Shown here one piece after another: positions 1 through 5,982 of a stretch of 6,987 bases of DNA. Below the pieces are notes generated by a model. The model saw nothing but the letters and a program-made list of their open reading frames with translations. It did not search any database and was not told the DNA's origin. The number at the start of each line of letters is the position of its first letter. Positions within the stretch are counted from its first letter, which is position 1. The position numbers and the translations under genes are program-made. The DNA is from Candidatus Woesearchaeota archaeon (GTDB lineage: Archaea > Nanobdellota > Nanobdellia > Woesearchaeales > JASKKU01), in contig DSBS01000075.1 in assembly GCA_011045925.1 (NCBI GenBank), forward strand, positions 1 through 6,987. The letters are read 5' to 3'.

Positions 1-118
1 CATAGCCAGGGCTCATGGTCTTTACCCGATAATAAGCTTCCAGCTTACTATCGCCAAAAGCACCTAAGCGCTTTTGTTTAGGAGGGGATACCCCGCACTT
101 CAGTGCGGGGAGGATTCA
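1..118 (+). mobile_element. Probable right end of an IS200/IS605-type element, with the 3' part of a TnpB omega RNA
   Basis: Three strong hairpins follow one another on the plus strand: 27-53 (five pairs, an A/C mismatch, six pairs, loop TCC), 63-82 (seven pairs including one G-T) and 91-110 (CCCCGCAC / GTGCGGGG with a TTCA loop). The block ends in GAGGATTCAT. A GC-rich hairpin with a CTTCAG-like apex just before a GAGG..TTCA end is what I know from IS605/IS607-family right ends and from the 3' scaffold of TnpB guide RNAs. Only the end is present; any transposase or tnpB gene would lie left of base 1. Reading frames open at the left edge stop at 65-67 and 79-81, and either could be the tail of such a gene, but neither tail is recognisable. 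The family assignment is from pattern memory. A plain terminator or another structured repeat is the alternative. Confidence 0.5.
91..110 (+). repeat. Perfect inverted repeat, GC-rich hairpin
   Basis: CCCCGCACT and AGTGCGGGG form a perfect nine-base inverted repeat around TC, most likely folding as eight pairs with a TTCA tetraloop. GGGG at 84-87 can also pair with CCCC at 91-94, so two mutually exclusive folds exist; this could be a switch or part of a pseudoknot. There is no T-run directly after it on the plus strand until 119-123 (TTTTT), after the intervening AGGATTCA. An intrinsic terminator is therefore possible but less likely than a transposon-end structure. Confidence 0.8.
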
Positions 119-1273
119 TTTTTGTTTGCCTTTTAAAATATTTTTTAGGTTTTTCATATCTTCTTCAATTGTGTCCCTTAGCACATTTATGTTTGAAAAC
201 TGCTGCTTAATGTCCATCATGTGCCTGTTGTAATCGCTTTTTTTGCTTACAAAAGAGAGTATTTTTATTTTCTTCTCAAAGTCAGAAGTTTTTTTCTTGA
301 GCTCGAAAAAGTCGTTGTCCACCTTGTTTATAAAAACCCTTACTTTATTCATCTTTTTCATAAACTCTTCAAAGCGCTCTATTGACCGCTTTATTTTTTC
401 TTTCTCTTTTTCGTCTAGATCTACCTTTTCCTCAATCTGGCCCAGAAAAGCCTCAAGGCGCCTTTCGTACTCTTTTTCTGTTTTTGATAAGCCGTGGTGG
501 AGCTTTTCAAGCTCTTTCTTGTCTTTTTCAATCCTGCCGCCGACCCTGGCAATCTCTTTCTTGATGTCGTTGATTATTTCCTGCGAGTAGGACTCTTTTT
601 TCAGGTCCTGCTGGAGCTTTTGCTCTATTTCTGCAACAGAGGTTAAAAGTGTTGAAAGCTTTTCCTTAATTTCCAGCTCCTGCTTTGCAAGCTTTTTCTT
701 GTCTTTATCAACATCAACGATAACCTTTTCTTTTTCTTTAAACTTGTCTACAAGCGCCTTGTATTTTTTTTCTTCATCCTGAATTATTTTAAGGAGGTCA
801 TTTATCTTTTTTTCATAGCCTTTAGATGCAGACGCAAACTCTGACTGGATCTTTTCTCTTCTTTCTTCAAGGCTTTTCACAAGGCTGATTTCTTTGCTGA
901 GATGGCTGGTGCTGCCTTCAATATCCCTTTTGACTTTAATAAACTCTTCCTTAAGAATGTGAAACTCGCTCTGCTTCTTGCCCATAACATTGGCTATTGT
1001 AAGGATTTTCCTGAATAGGGTTTCCTTGTTTTTCTGCACCTCTTCTTTTTGGACTTTTAGGTCTTTTTCGCTGGTTTCATTCAGGACAAGAATCTGGCTT
1101 CTGAGCCCGTATTCAATGTAGATGACTTTTTCTTCATTAAGAAAGTCAGCCCATTCCTTGATTACGGTCACAGGAAGGGAGAGGTGCTTTGCAGCGTCTT
1201 TTATCGAGATTTTCTTTTTATGCTTAAGCAGGTTAAGCAGCTTGTCCACTCCGGTAAGAATGTCATCAGCCAT
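116..1273 (-). CDS. Winged-helix-like plus long coiled-coil protein, function unknown
   Basis: I do not recognise this 385-residue protein as a named family. Residues about 5-65 look like a winged-helix DNA-binding fold: a helix, a helix-turn-helix-like stretch (IKDAAKHLSLPVTVIKEWAD, 24-43), then a short beta pair (VIYIEYGLRSQILVL). Residues about 66-385 are almost entirely Lys/Glu-rich heptad-like sequence, predicted to be a long coiled coil with few breaks (for example near 187-192 and 245-247). There are no cysteines, no transmembrane segment and no Walker motifs, so it is not an SMC ATPase. A cytoplasmic DNA-associated scaffold or regulator is an inference. The ATG at 1271-1273 lies about 25 bases from a TATA-like box with no convincing Shine-Dalgarno site, which suggests a leaderless message. 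The stop codon at 116-118 lies in the IS605-like end, so the native C-terminus may have been altered. It is divergent from grpE. Confidence 0.85.
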   Translation of the reverse strand: MADDILTGVDKLLNLLKHKKKISIKDAAKHLSLPVTVIKEWADFLNEEKVIYIEYGLRSQILVLNETSEKDLKVQKEEVQKNKETLFRKILTIANVMGKKQSEFHILKEEFIKVKRDIEGSTSHLSKEISLVKSLEERREKIQSEFASASKGYEKKINDLLKIIQDEEKKYKALVDKFKEKEKVIVDVDKDKKKLAKQELEIKEKLSTLLTSVAEIEQKLQQDLKKESYSQEIINDIKKEIARVGGRIEKDKKELEKLHHGLSKTEKEYERRLEAFLGQIEEKVDLDEKEKEKIKRSIERFEEFMKKMNKVRVFINKVDNDFFELKKKTSDFEKKIKILSFVSKKSDYNRHMMDIKQQFSNINVLRDTIEEDMKNLKNILKGKQK

Positions 1274-1293
1274 AACCTGCTTGACTTATCTGT

Positions 1294-1304
1294 CTTTTAA
1301 AAAC
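1294..1304 (-). promoter_or_regulatory. Archaeal TATA-like box for the coiled-coil gene
   Basis: Read on the minus strand this is GTTTTTAAAAG, with an AT core at 1295-1302. Its centre is about 25 bases from the A of the start codon at 1273, the usual TATA-to-initiation distance in archaea. Transcription would therefore start at or next to the ATG, giving a leaderless mRNA. This fits the lack of a good Shine-Dalgarno site upstream of that start. Called from sequence pattern only. Confidence 0.5.
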
Positions 1305-1366
1305 ATTAAGCATTCGCTCAGAGAAGTAACAGAAGTAGCTTACAGCGTAGCATCGCATTTATTTTC

Positions 1367-1381
1367 CGAAAGTTTTAAATA
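1367..1381 (+). promoter_or_regulatory. BRE/TATA promoter for the grpE-dnaK cluster
   Basis: CGAAAG (1367-1372) followed by TTTTAAATA (1373-1381) is close to the archaeal BRE plus TATA consensus. Transcription would start near 1403, leaving a leader of about 45 bases before the grpE ATG. No good Shine-Dalgarno sequence is seen in that leader, which contains the palindrome at 1415-1433. Confidence 0.6.
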
Positions 1382-1414
1382 TTTGCGAGGTTTCCGTTTA
1401 CTTAAGCTCTCCTG

Positions 1415-1433
1415 TGTTGATTTTAAATCAACA
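1415..1433. repeat. Palindrome upstream of grpE, candidate operator
   Basis: TGTTGATTT and AAATCAACA form a perfect nine-base inverted repeat around a single T, ending 15 bases before the grpE start. Such symmetry suits a dimeric DNA-binding regulator. It does not resemble the heat-shock operators I recall for Phr or HSR1. Its middle (TTTTAAAT, 1421-1428) is itself TATA-like and centred about 25 bases before the grpE ATG, so it could serve a second, leaderless promoter that a bound regulator would cover. Confidence 0.5.
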
Positions 1434-1448
1434 AAAGAGCCTTCCAAA

Positions 1449-2063
1449 ATGAACCCTAAAACACAAAACCAAGAAAAACCGGCAGGTGAGCCAGCTAAAA
1501 AGAAGCATAGGCCGCCTCATGCAAAAAATAATGGAAACAGTGAGCTTGCTGAAGATAAGAACAAAAGAAAAGATGAGCTTAGTATGAAAATCGCAGAGCT
1601 TGAAAAAGAGAATGCAGAGCTCAGCAATCTTGTTAAAAGGGTTGCTGCTGATTTTGAAAACTACAAGAAAGCAATTGAAAGGGAGCGCGAAAGAAGCTGT
1701 TTCCTAAGCTCAATGAGAATAATCTCGAAAGTGCTTCCTGTGTTGGACAATCTAGAAGCGGCCCTGAAAAACGCGCCAGAATTTTCATCAGAAGAAATTC
1801 AGGAGACGCAGCAAAAACAATCCTTTGTTGAGGGAATCAGGATGATTTACTCACAGCTCTTGGGAGTTTTGCAGGAAGAGGGCGTGAAGGCACTTGAGCC
1901 CTTAGGAGAGAAGTTTGACCCTAACTTTCATGAAGTGCTTTTTAAAAAGGAATCAGAAGGTGAAGAAGAGCATAATATTGTAGAGGTCGTTCAGAAAGGC
2001 TATTTTATGAATGGCCAGCTGTTAAGGCCTGCAAAGGTTATTATTTCAAAAAGAGGTGAATAA
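1449..2063 (+). CDS. grpE: GrpE, nucleotide exchange factor of DnaK
   Basis: GrpE releases ADP from DnaK so that ATP can bind and the client protein is let go; it works in the cytoplasm as a dimer. The protein has 204 residues, a normal length. Residues 1-45 are a disordered, Lys/Pro/His-rich tail. Residues 45-95 are the long dimerising helix with the family motif ADFENYKKAIERE (67-79), followed by VLPVLDNLEAAL (95-106). The C-terminal beta domain carries the signature region from FDPNFHEV (156-163) to GYFMNGQLLRPAKVIIS (184-200). The stretch RSCFLSSMR (82-90) is more hydrophobic than the usual charged sequence here. The ATG at 1449 is chosen because it is the first in-frame start after the predicted transcription start; the frame stays open upstream but runs through the promoter. 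One base separates it from dnaK, so the two are almost certainly cotranscribed. Confidence 0.95.
   Translation: MNPKTQNQEKPAGEPAKKKHRPPHAKNNGNSELAEDKNKRKDELSMKIAELEKENAELSNLVKRVAADFENYKKAIERERERSCFLSSMRIISKVLPVLDNLEAALKNAPEFSSEEIQETQQKQSFVEGIRMIYSQLLGVLQEEGVKALEPLGEKFDPNFHEVLFKKESEGEEEHNIVEVVQKGYFMNGQLLRPAKVIISKRGE
2052..2059 (+). promoter_or_regulatory. Shine-Dalgarno site of dnaK
   Basis: AGAGGTGA, within the last codons of grpE, matches the anti-Shine-Dalgarno sequence over seven bases and lies five bases before the ATG at 2065. It decides the start: the in-frame GTG at 2056-2058 is part of the site itself and so is unlikely to be the initiator. Confidence 0.75.
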
Positions 2064-2064
2064 A

Positions 2065-3960
2065 ATGGGAGAAAAAATAGTGGGAATTGATTTAGGAACA
2101 ACCTTCTCTGCAATGGCACTGCTTGAAGGCGGCAAGCCGACAATCATCCAGAATGCAGAAGGAGAAAGGACAACCGCTAGTGTAGTGCACATAAAAAACG
2201 ATGAGGTTGTTGTCGGCACGCCCGCGAAAAGACAGGCAATAGTAAACCCGGACCACACAGTAATGAGTATAAAGAGGCACATGGGGGAAGACCACAAGGT
2301 TAAGATAGATGAAAAGGATTATACCCCGCAGCAGATTTCTGCTTACATCCTACAGAAGCTTAAGAAAGATGCAGAAGATTATATAGGGGAAAAGATTACA
2401 AAGGCAATTATAACCTGCCCAGCCTATTTTACAGATTCGCAAAGGCAGGCAACAAAAGATGCAGGAAAGATTGCCGGGCTTGAGGTTTTGAGGATAATCA
2501 ATGAGCCGACAGCAGCAGCTTTAGCATATGGAATTGACAAAAGCAACGACCACCGAGTGCTTGTGTTTGACTTTGGCGGAGGAACCCTTGATGTTTCCAT
2601 CCTTGAGCTGGGAGATGGGGTTTTTGAGGTTAAGGCTACCTCAGGAAACAACCACCTTGGCGGAGATGATATTGACCGTAGCATAATGGACTGGCTGGTA
2701 GATGAGTTTAATAAGGAAACAGGGATTGACTTAAGCAAAGACAAGATTGCACTTCAAAGGCTGAAAGAGTCAGCTGAGCTTGCAAAAAAAGAGCTTTCAA
2801 GCAAGCTTGAGACAGAGATAAGCCTGCCTTTTATCACAGCTACGGACAAGGGCCCTCAGCACCTGAACAAAAAGCTAACCAGGTCAAAGCTGGAGAAGAT
2901 CATAGCTACTGTGCTTGAGAAGGCAAGGGCTCCGCTTGAGCAGGCAATGAAAGACGGGAATTTTAAGTCAGAAGACATAGACAGGGTGATCCTTGTAGGA
3001 GGTAGTACAAGGATTCCGGCAGTACAGCAGATGATAAAAGATGTTGTAAGCAAAGAGCCGGAAAAGACAGTTAACCCTGATGAGGCAGTTGCATTAGGTG
3101 CAGCAATCCAGGCCGGAGTCCTTTCAGGAGAAGTAAAGGATATTCTCCTGCTGGATGTAACGCCATTAAGCCTTGGAATAGAAACCCTTGGCGGGGTTAT
3201 GACCGTGCTTATTCCAAAAAATACAACTATCCCTACAAGGAAAAGCAAAATCTTCACCACAGCAGGAGACAACCAGACTGCAGTAACTATCAGGGTGTTT
3301 CAGGGAGAAAGGCCAATGGCAGAGGACAATAAGCCGCTTGGCCAGTTTGACCTCGTAGGCCTGCCGCCGGCTCCAAGAGGAGTCCCTCAGGTGGAAGTAA
3401 GCTTTGACATAGATGCAAACGGCATACTGCAGGTGTCAGCAAAAGATCAGGCAACAGGCAAGCAGCAGGATATAAGGATAACAGCAACAACAAACCTTAC
3501 CGAAGAAGAGATAGAAAAAATGAGGAAGGATGCAGAGTCATACGAGAAGCAGGACAAAGAGAAAAAGAAAAATGCAGAGATTCTTAACAACGCAGATGCA
3601 CTGGTTTTCTCGCTTGAAAAGACCCTGAAAGAGATAGAAGGCAAGGCAGACAAGGCGAAGATTGACAAAATCAAGTCAAAGCTTAATGACTTAAAGCCCA
3701 AGGTTGAAGAAGCTGTGAAAAAAGGGGTTTCACAGGCAACAGAGAAGGAAATCAGCGAGATTAAAAAGCTGACAGATGAAATTAACAACCAGATGCAGGA
3801 AATCTCAACAGAGCTTTACAAGCAGCAGAGCGCCCAGGCGCAGAAGCAGCAGCAAGAAGGCCAGCCCGGAAAAGACAAAAAAGATAGCTCTGGCAGCAAA
3901 GACAGCGATAAAGATAAAGAAAACGCCAAAGACGCAGACTTCAAGGAAGACAAACCATAA
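2065..3960 (+). CDS. dnaK: DnaK, Hsp70 chaperone
   Basis: DnaK is the ATP-dependent cytoplasmic chaperone that binds exposed hydrophobic stretches of unfolded proteins, driven by DnaJ and GrpE. It has 631 residues from the ATG at 2065. ATPase domain (about 1-360): phosphate-1 motif GIDLGTT (7-13), catalytic Lys70 in SIKR, NEPTAAALAYGID (146-158), FDFGGGT (168-174) and VILVGGSTRIP (308-318). Then come the linker VKDILLLDVTP (357-367), the beta substrate-binding domain (about 370-480), the helical lid (about 480-590) and a charged Gln/Lys/Asp tail ending in DADFKEDKP. Between SIKRHMG and YTPQQIS it lacks the roughly 24-residue insert of Gram-negative DnaKs, so it is the Gram-positive type. At the position of E. 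coli Thr199 it has Asn196; from memory B. subtilis DnaK also has Asn here. The tail is a degenerate form of the bacterial DAEFEEV ending. It is the second gene of the grpE-dnaK-dnaJ cluster. Confidence 0.98.
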   Translation: MGEKIVGIDLGTTFSAMALLEGGKPTIIQNAEGERTTASVVHIKNDEVVVGTPAKRQAIVNPDHTVMSIKRHMGEDHKVKIDEKDYTPQQISAYILQKLKKDAEDYIGEKITKAIITCPAYFTDSQRQATKDAGKIAGLEVLRIINEPTAAALAYGIDKSNDHRVLVFDFGGGTLDVSILELGDGVFEVKATSGNNHLGGDDIDRSIMDWLVDEFNKETGIDLSKDKIALQRLKESAELAKKELSSKLETEISLPFITATDKGPQHLNKKLTRSKLEKIIATVLEKARAPLEQAMKDGNFKSEDIDRVILVGGSTRIPAVQQMIKDVVSKEPEKTVNPDEAVALGAAIQAGVLSGEVKDILLLDVTPLSLGIETLGGVMTVLIPKNTTIPTRKSKIFTTAGDNQTAVTIRVFQGERPMAEDNKPLGQFDLVGLPPAPRGVPQVEVSFDIDANGILQVSAKDQATGKQQDIRITATTNLTEEEIEKMRKDAESYEKQDKEKKKNAEILNNADALVFSLEKTLKEIEGKADKAKIDKIKSKLNDLKPKVEEAVKKGVSQATEKEISEIKKLTDEINNQMQEISTELYKQQSAQAQKQQQEGQPGKDKKDSSGSKDSDKDKENAKDADFKEDKP

Positions 3961-3962
3961 AG

Positions 3963-3991
3963 CTTTTTATTTGATTCTTGTTTCTTTATTG
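3963..3991 (+). promoter_or_regulatory. T-rich dnaK-dnaJ gap: possible terminator and/or dnaJ promoter
   Basis: The 46-base gap after the dnaK stop is T-rich, with runs at 3964-3968, 3981-3983 and 3985-3987. T-rich stretches alone can end transcription in archaea. TTTTTATT at 3964-3971 is also a weak TATA match that would start transcription near 3993, 14 bases before the dnaJ ATG. No hairpin and no clear Shine-Dalgarno site are seen. The two readings cannot be separated from sequence alone. Confidence 0.3.
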
Positions 3992-4006
3992 AAAATTGGC
4001 TAAAAC

Positions 4007-5107
4007 ATGGCAAAAGACTACTACGATACTCTGGGATTAAGCAAGGATGCAACCAAAGAAGACATAAAGAAAGCCTACAGGAAGCTTGCAAAGCAGTATC
4101 ACCCAGACCTTAACAAAAGTGAAGAGGCATCAAAAAAATTCAAGGAAGTAAACGAGGCGGTTTCAGTTCTTCTTGATGATGAGAAGAGAAAACAGTATGA
4201 CCTTTATGGAAGGACTTTTGAGGATTCCTTTTCACAGCAGGATTTTGATTTTAGGCCTGGCTCAAACTTTGGCTTTGGCGACTTTGGCTTTGATGACATC
4301 TTTGATATGTTTTTTACCGGCAGCTCAAGGCATTCCAGAAGAAAGGCTTCTCGTGACAGGGGAGAGGATGTTTATGTTGACCTGGAAATTTCTCTTGAAG
4401 ATGCCTACAATGGTGCAGAGAAAAAAATCAGGATTGACTCTAAGGATGTTTGCAGGGAATGCTCAGGCAAAGGCTACTCTGATGAAGATGATATCTCAGT
4501 CTGCCCGGACTGCAACGGCACAGGCTATGTAAAAAGCGTTAAGAGGACAATTTTTGGGGTTTTCTCATCAACAACCGGATGCAGGAAATGCGGTGGCGAG
4601 GGAAGAATCGTAAAAAACCCCTGCAAAAGCTGCAAGGGCTCAGGCTTTCTAAGAAAAGAAGAATCCTTTACAGTAAGCATTCCTTCAGGGATAAGTGAAG
4701 GTGAAATTCTCAGGGTCAGGGATAAGGGAAATGCAGGCTTTCGCTCAGGCACAAGAGGCAATCTTTATATAAGAATAAGCATTAAAGAGCATTCACTTTT
4801 TGAAAGAAGGGGGAATGACCTTTATGTTGAGGTTCCTGTATCCTTTACTAAGCTCGCACTAGGCGGAGAGATTGAGGTGCCGAGCCTTTCTTCGGGCAGG
4901 CTCAGCTTAAAAATCCCGCCAGGCACAGACAGCCACACAACATTCAGGCTAAGGGGAAAAGGCATTAATGGTGCAGACCTTTATGCAAAGCTAATTGGCA
5001 AGGCAATACTAAACAGGAAGGCAAAGAAGCTTGTTGAGCAGCTTGATGAAATTATTGAAGACCCTTACAAGGAATTCAGGAAGAAGCATTCTTCTTTTTT
5101 TAAGTAA
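4007..5107 (+). CDS. dnaJ: DnaJ, Hsp40 co-chaperone (type A with zinc fingers)
   Basis: DnaJ binds unfolded proteins and hands them to DnaK while stimulating its ATP hydrolysis. It has 366 residues, slightly shorter than E. coli DnaJ (376). The J domain spans 1-68, with the essential HPD at 32-34 and the KFKEVNEA helix after it. A Phe/Gly/Asp-rich linker covers about 69-115 (SNFGFGDFGFDDIFDMFF). The cysteine-rich domain has all four CxxCxGxG repeats: C149/C152, C166/C169, C192/C195 and C206/C209, enough for two zinc sites. The beta-sandwich client-binding domains follow (about 215-330), then a short, basic C-terminus with a coil-like end. Compared with bacterial DnaJ, the loop after LRGKG (315-319) is shortened. 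It follows dnaK after 46 bases on the same strand. The start ATG has no clear Shine-Dalgarno site, but the J domain begins immediately, so the start is secure. Confidence 0.97.
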   Translation: MAKDYYDTLGLSKDATKEDIKKAYRKLAKQYHPDLNKSEEASKKFKEVNEAVSVLLDDEKRKQYDLYGRTFEDSFSQQDFDFRPGSNFGFGDFGFDDIFDMFFTGSSRHSRRKASRDRGEDVYVDLEISLEDAYNGAEKKIRIDSKDVCRECSGKGYSDEDDISVCPDCNGTGYVKSVKRTIFGVFSSTTGCRKCGGEGRIVKNPCKSCKGSGFLRKEESFTVSIPSGISEGEILRVRDKGNAGFRSGTRGNLYIRISIKEHSLFERRGNDLYVEVPVSFTKLALGGEIEVPSLSSGRLSLKIPPGTDSHTTFRLRGKGINGADLYAKLIGKAILNRKAKKLVEQLDEIIEDPYKEFRKKHSSFFK

Positions 5108-5129
5108 TGCCTGTTTCAGCTAATTACTT
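5102..5129 (+). terminator. Hairpin at the end of dnaJ, possible terminator
   Basis: AAGTAAT (5102-5108) and ATTACTT (5123-5129) are exact inverted repeats spanning the dnaJ stop codon. An inner CTG-TTT-CAG stem lies at 5111-5119. The structure sits in the convergent gap between dnaJ and the tatD-like gene. It is AT-rich and only weakly followed by Ts, so it is a modest terminator candidate. Confidence 0.35.
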
Positions 5130-5167
5130 TCTCTGCCAAGCCCACATGCATTAAAACATGTCTTAAA

Positions 5168-5189
5168 GTTGTTGTTTTTCGGCTTTTTA
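5168..5189 (+). terminator. T-tract terminator candidate downstream of dnaJ
   Basis: Two runs of five Ts (5175-5179 and 5184-5188) in a T-rich stretch about 65 bases past the dnaJ stop match the simple T-tract type of archaeal terminator. They lie before the end of the convergent tatD-like gene, where they would prevent read-through into its antisense strand. Confidence 0.4.
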
Positions 5190-5193
5190 TGGC

Positions 5194-5976
5194 TTAAGCA
5201 AGGAAAAGCCTTGCAAAGTTAAGGTAGATTAAGTTTTGAGTTTCTTCCTGGGTTATCCTCTTAACATTTGCAATCTCCAATATGGCTTCTTTAGTATTCC
5301 AAGGATAATTTGTCTCTCCTTTTTTAGGGGCAAGAAAAGGGCTGTCTGTTTCGGTTAAGAGCTGCCTTAAAGGCACATTCTTAATCAGGCTTTTGAAGTG
5401 CTCGCTTCTGCCGGCGATAGCCGGAATAGTAAAATACCAGCCTTTTTCCACAGCCTTATTTACAAGCTTCATGCTTCCCATAAAGCAATGCAGGATTACT
5501 TTCCTGAATGCAGGGTTGTTTTCCAGCAATGTGCTCTCAATGCACTCAATGAGCTCTTTCTCTGCTTTTCTGGAGTGGATTATTGCGGGCCTGCCATGGC
5601 TTGCTGAGATGCTAAGAGCCCTGGAAAACCATTTTTTCTGCTTTTCCAGTTCCGGGTATGTGCCGTCAAGGCCCATCTCTCCAATAGCGCTGCATCTGCT
5701 TATGTTTTCATTTAGGAAAGCAATTTCAGAATTGAGCTGAGCTTCGCTTTTTTTTTGGACTTCCCCGGGATATAAGCCAATTGAAGGCAGAAAAGTTTTA
5801 TGTGTTTCTGAAATCTCAAGGACTTTTTGGTTTGTATCTTTTTCAAGCCCGGAGTTAACTACATAACGAACACCTTTTTCTTTGCACTGTTCAGCAATAT
5901 CACGCAAATCAGGAAACCAATCTTCCATAAACAGGTGTGCATGAGAATCTGTAAGCATCTTTATTTCACTTTGCAT
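5194..5976 (-). CDS. TatD-family metal-dependent hydrolase (DNase-like)
   Basis: This is a member of the TatD amidohydrolase-fold family, whose characterised members are metal-dependent deoxyribonucleases, some with 3'-5' exonuclease activity. The 260-residue length is typical. All the metal-site motifs are in order: DSHAHL with H12 and H14, GEMGLD with E100, IIHSRKA with H134, LHCFMGS with H163 and TETDSPFL with D211. An active enzyme is therefore expected. The substrate in this organism is inferred only from the family. The start is uncertain: ATG 5976 gives six extra residues, while ATG 5958 gives MLTDSHAHL, the usual N-terminus of the family, with a weak AGTGA seven bases before it. It begins six bases after the stop of the upstream gene on the same strand, so the two are probably cotranscribed, though no functional link is evident. 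It converges on dnaJ. Confidence 0.93.
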   Translation of the reverse strand: MQSEIKMLTDSHAHLFMEDWFPDLRDIAEQCKEKGVRYVVNSGLEKDTNQKVLEISETHKTFLPSIGLYPGEVQKKSEAQLNSEIAFLNENISRCSAIGEMGLDGTYPELEKQKKWFSRALSISASHGRPAIIHSRKAEKELIECIESTLLENNPAFRKVILHCFMGSMKLVNKAVEKGWYFTIPAIAGRSEHFKSLIKNVPLRQLLTETDSPFLAPKKGETNYPWNTKEAILEIANVKRITQEETQNLIYLNFARLFLA

Positions 5977-5982
5977 TAAATA

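Noticed and set aside
1..81. Open reading frames at the left edge ending at 65-67 and 79-81 as the tail of a tnpB gene
   Set aside because: The 21 and 26 visible residues contain no recognisable motif, and the stretch is explained better as structured RNA; not listed as a coding region.
1122..1448. Upstream extension of the grpE reading frame
   Set aside because: It runs antisense into the coiled-coil gene and across both promoters; GrpE proteins do not need this extension, and ATG 1449 follows the predicted transcription start.
2056..2064. GTG at 2056 as the dnaK start
   Set aside because: It lies inside the Shine-Dalgarno site AGAGGTGA; ATG 2065 gives the normal DnaK N-terminus at proper spacing.
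2856..3788. Minus-strand open frames opposite dnaK
   Set aside because: Ser/Leu/Phe-rich translations with no motifs; shadows of a highly conserved gene on the other strand.
3776..4091. Overlapping small open frames across the dnaK end and dnaJ start
   Set aside because: Low-complexity translations produced by the Lys/Gln-rich dnaK tail in other frames; no start signals of their own.
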